DNA of 64,000 nt from Burkholderia pseudomultivorans (lineage in GTDB: Bacteria > Pseudomonadota > Gammaproteobacteria > Burkholderiales > Burkholderiaceae), in the NCBI RefSeq assembly GCF_902499075.1, contig NZ_CABVPP010000012.1, positions 59,476 to 123,475 on the forward strand, given 5' to 3'. A model generated the notes under the pieces. It was not told where the DNA came from. It was given only the letters and a program-made list of their open reading frames with translations, and searched no databases. This document shows, in pieces, positions 63,244 to 64,000 of this stretch; position 1 is the first letter of the stretch, and every line of letters begins with the position of its first letter. Made by a program: the position numbers and the translations under genes.

Positions 63244-64000
63244 CGAGATGCGTAATGCCGATAAATTCGTCGCCGCTGCGAATTGATAGTTCGGCGGCAT
63301 TGTTCAGCAACGTGGATATCTCACCGGTAAGTCCGCCGCTCGCGCTCAGAACAAACTGAACGATCTCGCGTCGTGCGAGATCCGATGGCTTGCGCAGTGG
63401 CAGCACGCGTTCGAAGGCCGCGAGAAGCCGCCGTAGACCATCGCTCTCCCGCCACCGTGGTATTTCGAACGGCACATACCGACTAATCATCTGGGTATCG
63501 GTTTGAAGCGCCAGCACCGCGTCGCGGGTGCCGACCAGAACCATGCTGATCTGAAGGTCGTTAGCCAGAAATTTCAGCAGGTTCAGCGACGCGCGCTGCT
63601 CGCGATAAGAGCCCGCAAGTAGGTGATGCACCTCATCAACGACCAGCATGCGCGGTGACATCCGCCTGAGAATCTCGCGTGCTAAACGTTCAAGCGCTGC
63701 CAAGCCGGAAGCGGCATTGTGCGGAGCACCTAGCTCGACCAGTAAGCCTGAATAGAATCGATGCTGATCAGGGGTCGGTGGCATCTGCATCGCGACGACC
63801 GGACAACGTTCGACCCCGCTTTTCTCGTCAAACTCGCTTGGATGTGCGCGGCGAAATTTGGCCGTTATTTTCGTCTTGCCAATATTTGAATCACCGTGCA
63901 ACAGCAGGCACGGCATACGTTCTCGGCGGGGCGTCTCAAAGAGGCGCTCAAGTTGCTGCAGGGCTTGCGTCGCGCGGGGATAGTCGATCCAGCGGTCTCG
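63218..64000 (-). CDS. tniB: TniB-like AAA+ transposition ATPase, 5' end outside the window
   Basis: The frame is open to the right edge. Its visible start reads RWIDYPRATQALQQLERL, then the Walker A loop HGDSNIGKTKI and Walker B in RMLVVDEVHHLLAG, followed by MVLVGTRDAVLALQTD and VLSASGGLTGEISTLLNN. This is the TniB/TnsC-type regulator that recruits the transposase to target DNA. The ATG at 63916 is internal; homology continues upstream of it. The transposase gene should lie just beyond the window. Confidence 0.83.
   Translation of the reverse strand, partial: RDRWIDYPRATQALQQLERLFETPRRERMPCLLLHGDSNIGKTKITAKFRRAHPSEFDEKSGVERCPVVAMQMPPTPDQHRFYSGLLVELGAPHNAASGLAALERLAREILRRMSPRMLVVDEVHHLLAGSYREQRASLNLLKFLANDLQISMVLVGTRDAVLALQTDTQMISRYVPFEIPRWRESDGLRRLLAAFERVLPLRKPSDLARREIVQFVLSASGGLTGEISTLLNNAAELSIRSGDEFIGITHLEHVCRVEQ

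Larger units (their letters stand above)
62649..64000. mobile_element. Tn7/Tn5053-like transposon, one end plus tniQ and tniB
   Basis: The element starts with TGTTGAAGTTCG at 62649, inside a nitroreductase gene, and runs off the right edge. Next to the end are direct repeats GCTAATGGCGTCCG (62669-62682) and GCTAATCGTGTCCG (62690-62703), 21 bases apart, with a weaker third copy near 62712. These are probably transposase binding sites. The minus-strand genes tniQ and tniB follow; the transposase and the other end would lie beyond 64000. Confidence 0.78.

Noticed and set aside
1-64000. tRNA, rRNA, CRISPR array or riboswitch
   Set aside because: No cloverleaf with CCA end, no regular repeat-spacer array, and no recognised aptamer (including a cobalamin one before nrdJ) were seen by eye; a covariance-model search was not possible.

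Overview
The window is GC-rich, densely coding DNA of a Burkholderia-type betaproteobacterium, most likely of the Burkholderia cepacia complex. From memory, its gene content matches the low-oxygen-activated (lxa) locus described in B. cenocepacia: clustered universal stress proteins, polyhydroxybutyrate genes, phosphate acetyltransferase and acetate kinase, paired efflux systems, class II ribonucleotide reductase, FNR-type regulator and two-component system. The species cannot be fixed from the sequence alone. No tRNA, rRNA or CRISPR array was seen.

Layout. 1-4.3 kb is a decaying edge: the end of a LysR-type regulator, a broken cyclopropane-fatty-acid synthase fragment, an unrecognised relic, a MerR-like C-terminal fragment and a frameshifted MerR gene. 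4.3-11.1 kb holds a small hypothetical gene, a YoaK-type membrane protein, a tandem universal stress protein, a P-type ATPase with a C-terminal hemerythrin domain, a DedA-type protein and a broken cation-diffusion transporter. 11.3-15.2 kb is a cytochrome operon (SHP/DUF1924, diheme cytochrome c, cytochrome b561) running into a QseBC-like two-component pair. 15.3-21.6 kb encodes cell-wall and polysaccharide enzymes (beta-lactamase-fold/NamZ fusion, glycoside-hydrolase-like protein, polysaccharide deacetylase), an LRAT-domain protein and small proteins. 21.6-27.8 kb has PfkB kinase, class II ribonucleotide reductase, FtsH, a zinc-ribbon protein and a BON protein. 28.0-39.7 kb carries two export operons, each associated with a related small two-helix membrane protein. 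39.7-47.1 kb has a beta-CASP nuclease and a phasin-phaB-phaC-pta-adh operon. 47.2-51.3 kb has four universal stress proteins and acetate kinase. 51.5-55.3 kb holds the regulators: sensor kinase, NarL/LuxR-type response regulator and an FNR-like protein with a full iron-sulphur cysteine set. 55.3-62.6 kb has a second alcohol dehydrogenase, an Acg-like nitroreductase, cytochrome c, LOG protein, SulP transporter, BON protein and a nitroreductase gene that is cut by a Tn7/Tn5053-like transposon (tniQ, tniB), which runs off the right end.

The genes are tied together by about twenty FNR-type boxes (TTGAY-N4-RTCAA or near matches) placed before most transcription units. Nearly all have an xAxxxT hexamer 21 bases downstream, as expected of class II FNR-activated promoters. 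The FNR-like gene itself and the SulP unit instead share a different, precisely spaced promoter motif that may be the target of the response regulator. Together this suggests a cascade (sensor kinase, response regulator, FNR-like protein, locus) that prepares a non-fermenting cell for oxygen loss: reductant storage as PHB, ATP from acetyl phosphate, oxygen-independent deoxynucleotide synthesis, wall remodelling, export and stress proteins. The set resembles the mycobacterial DosR dormancy regulon.
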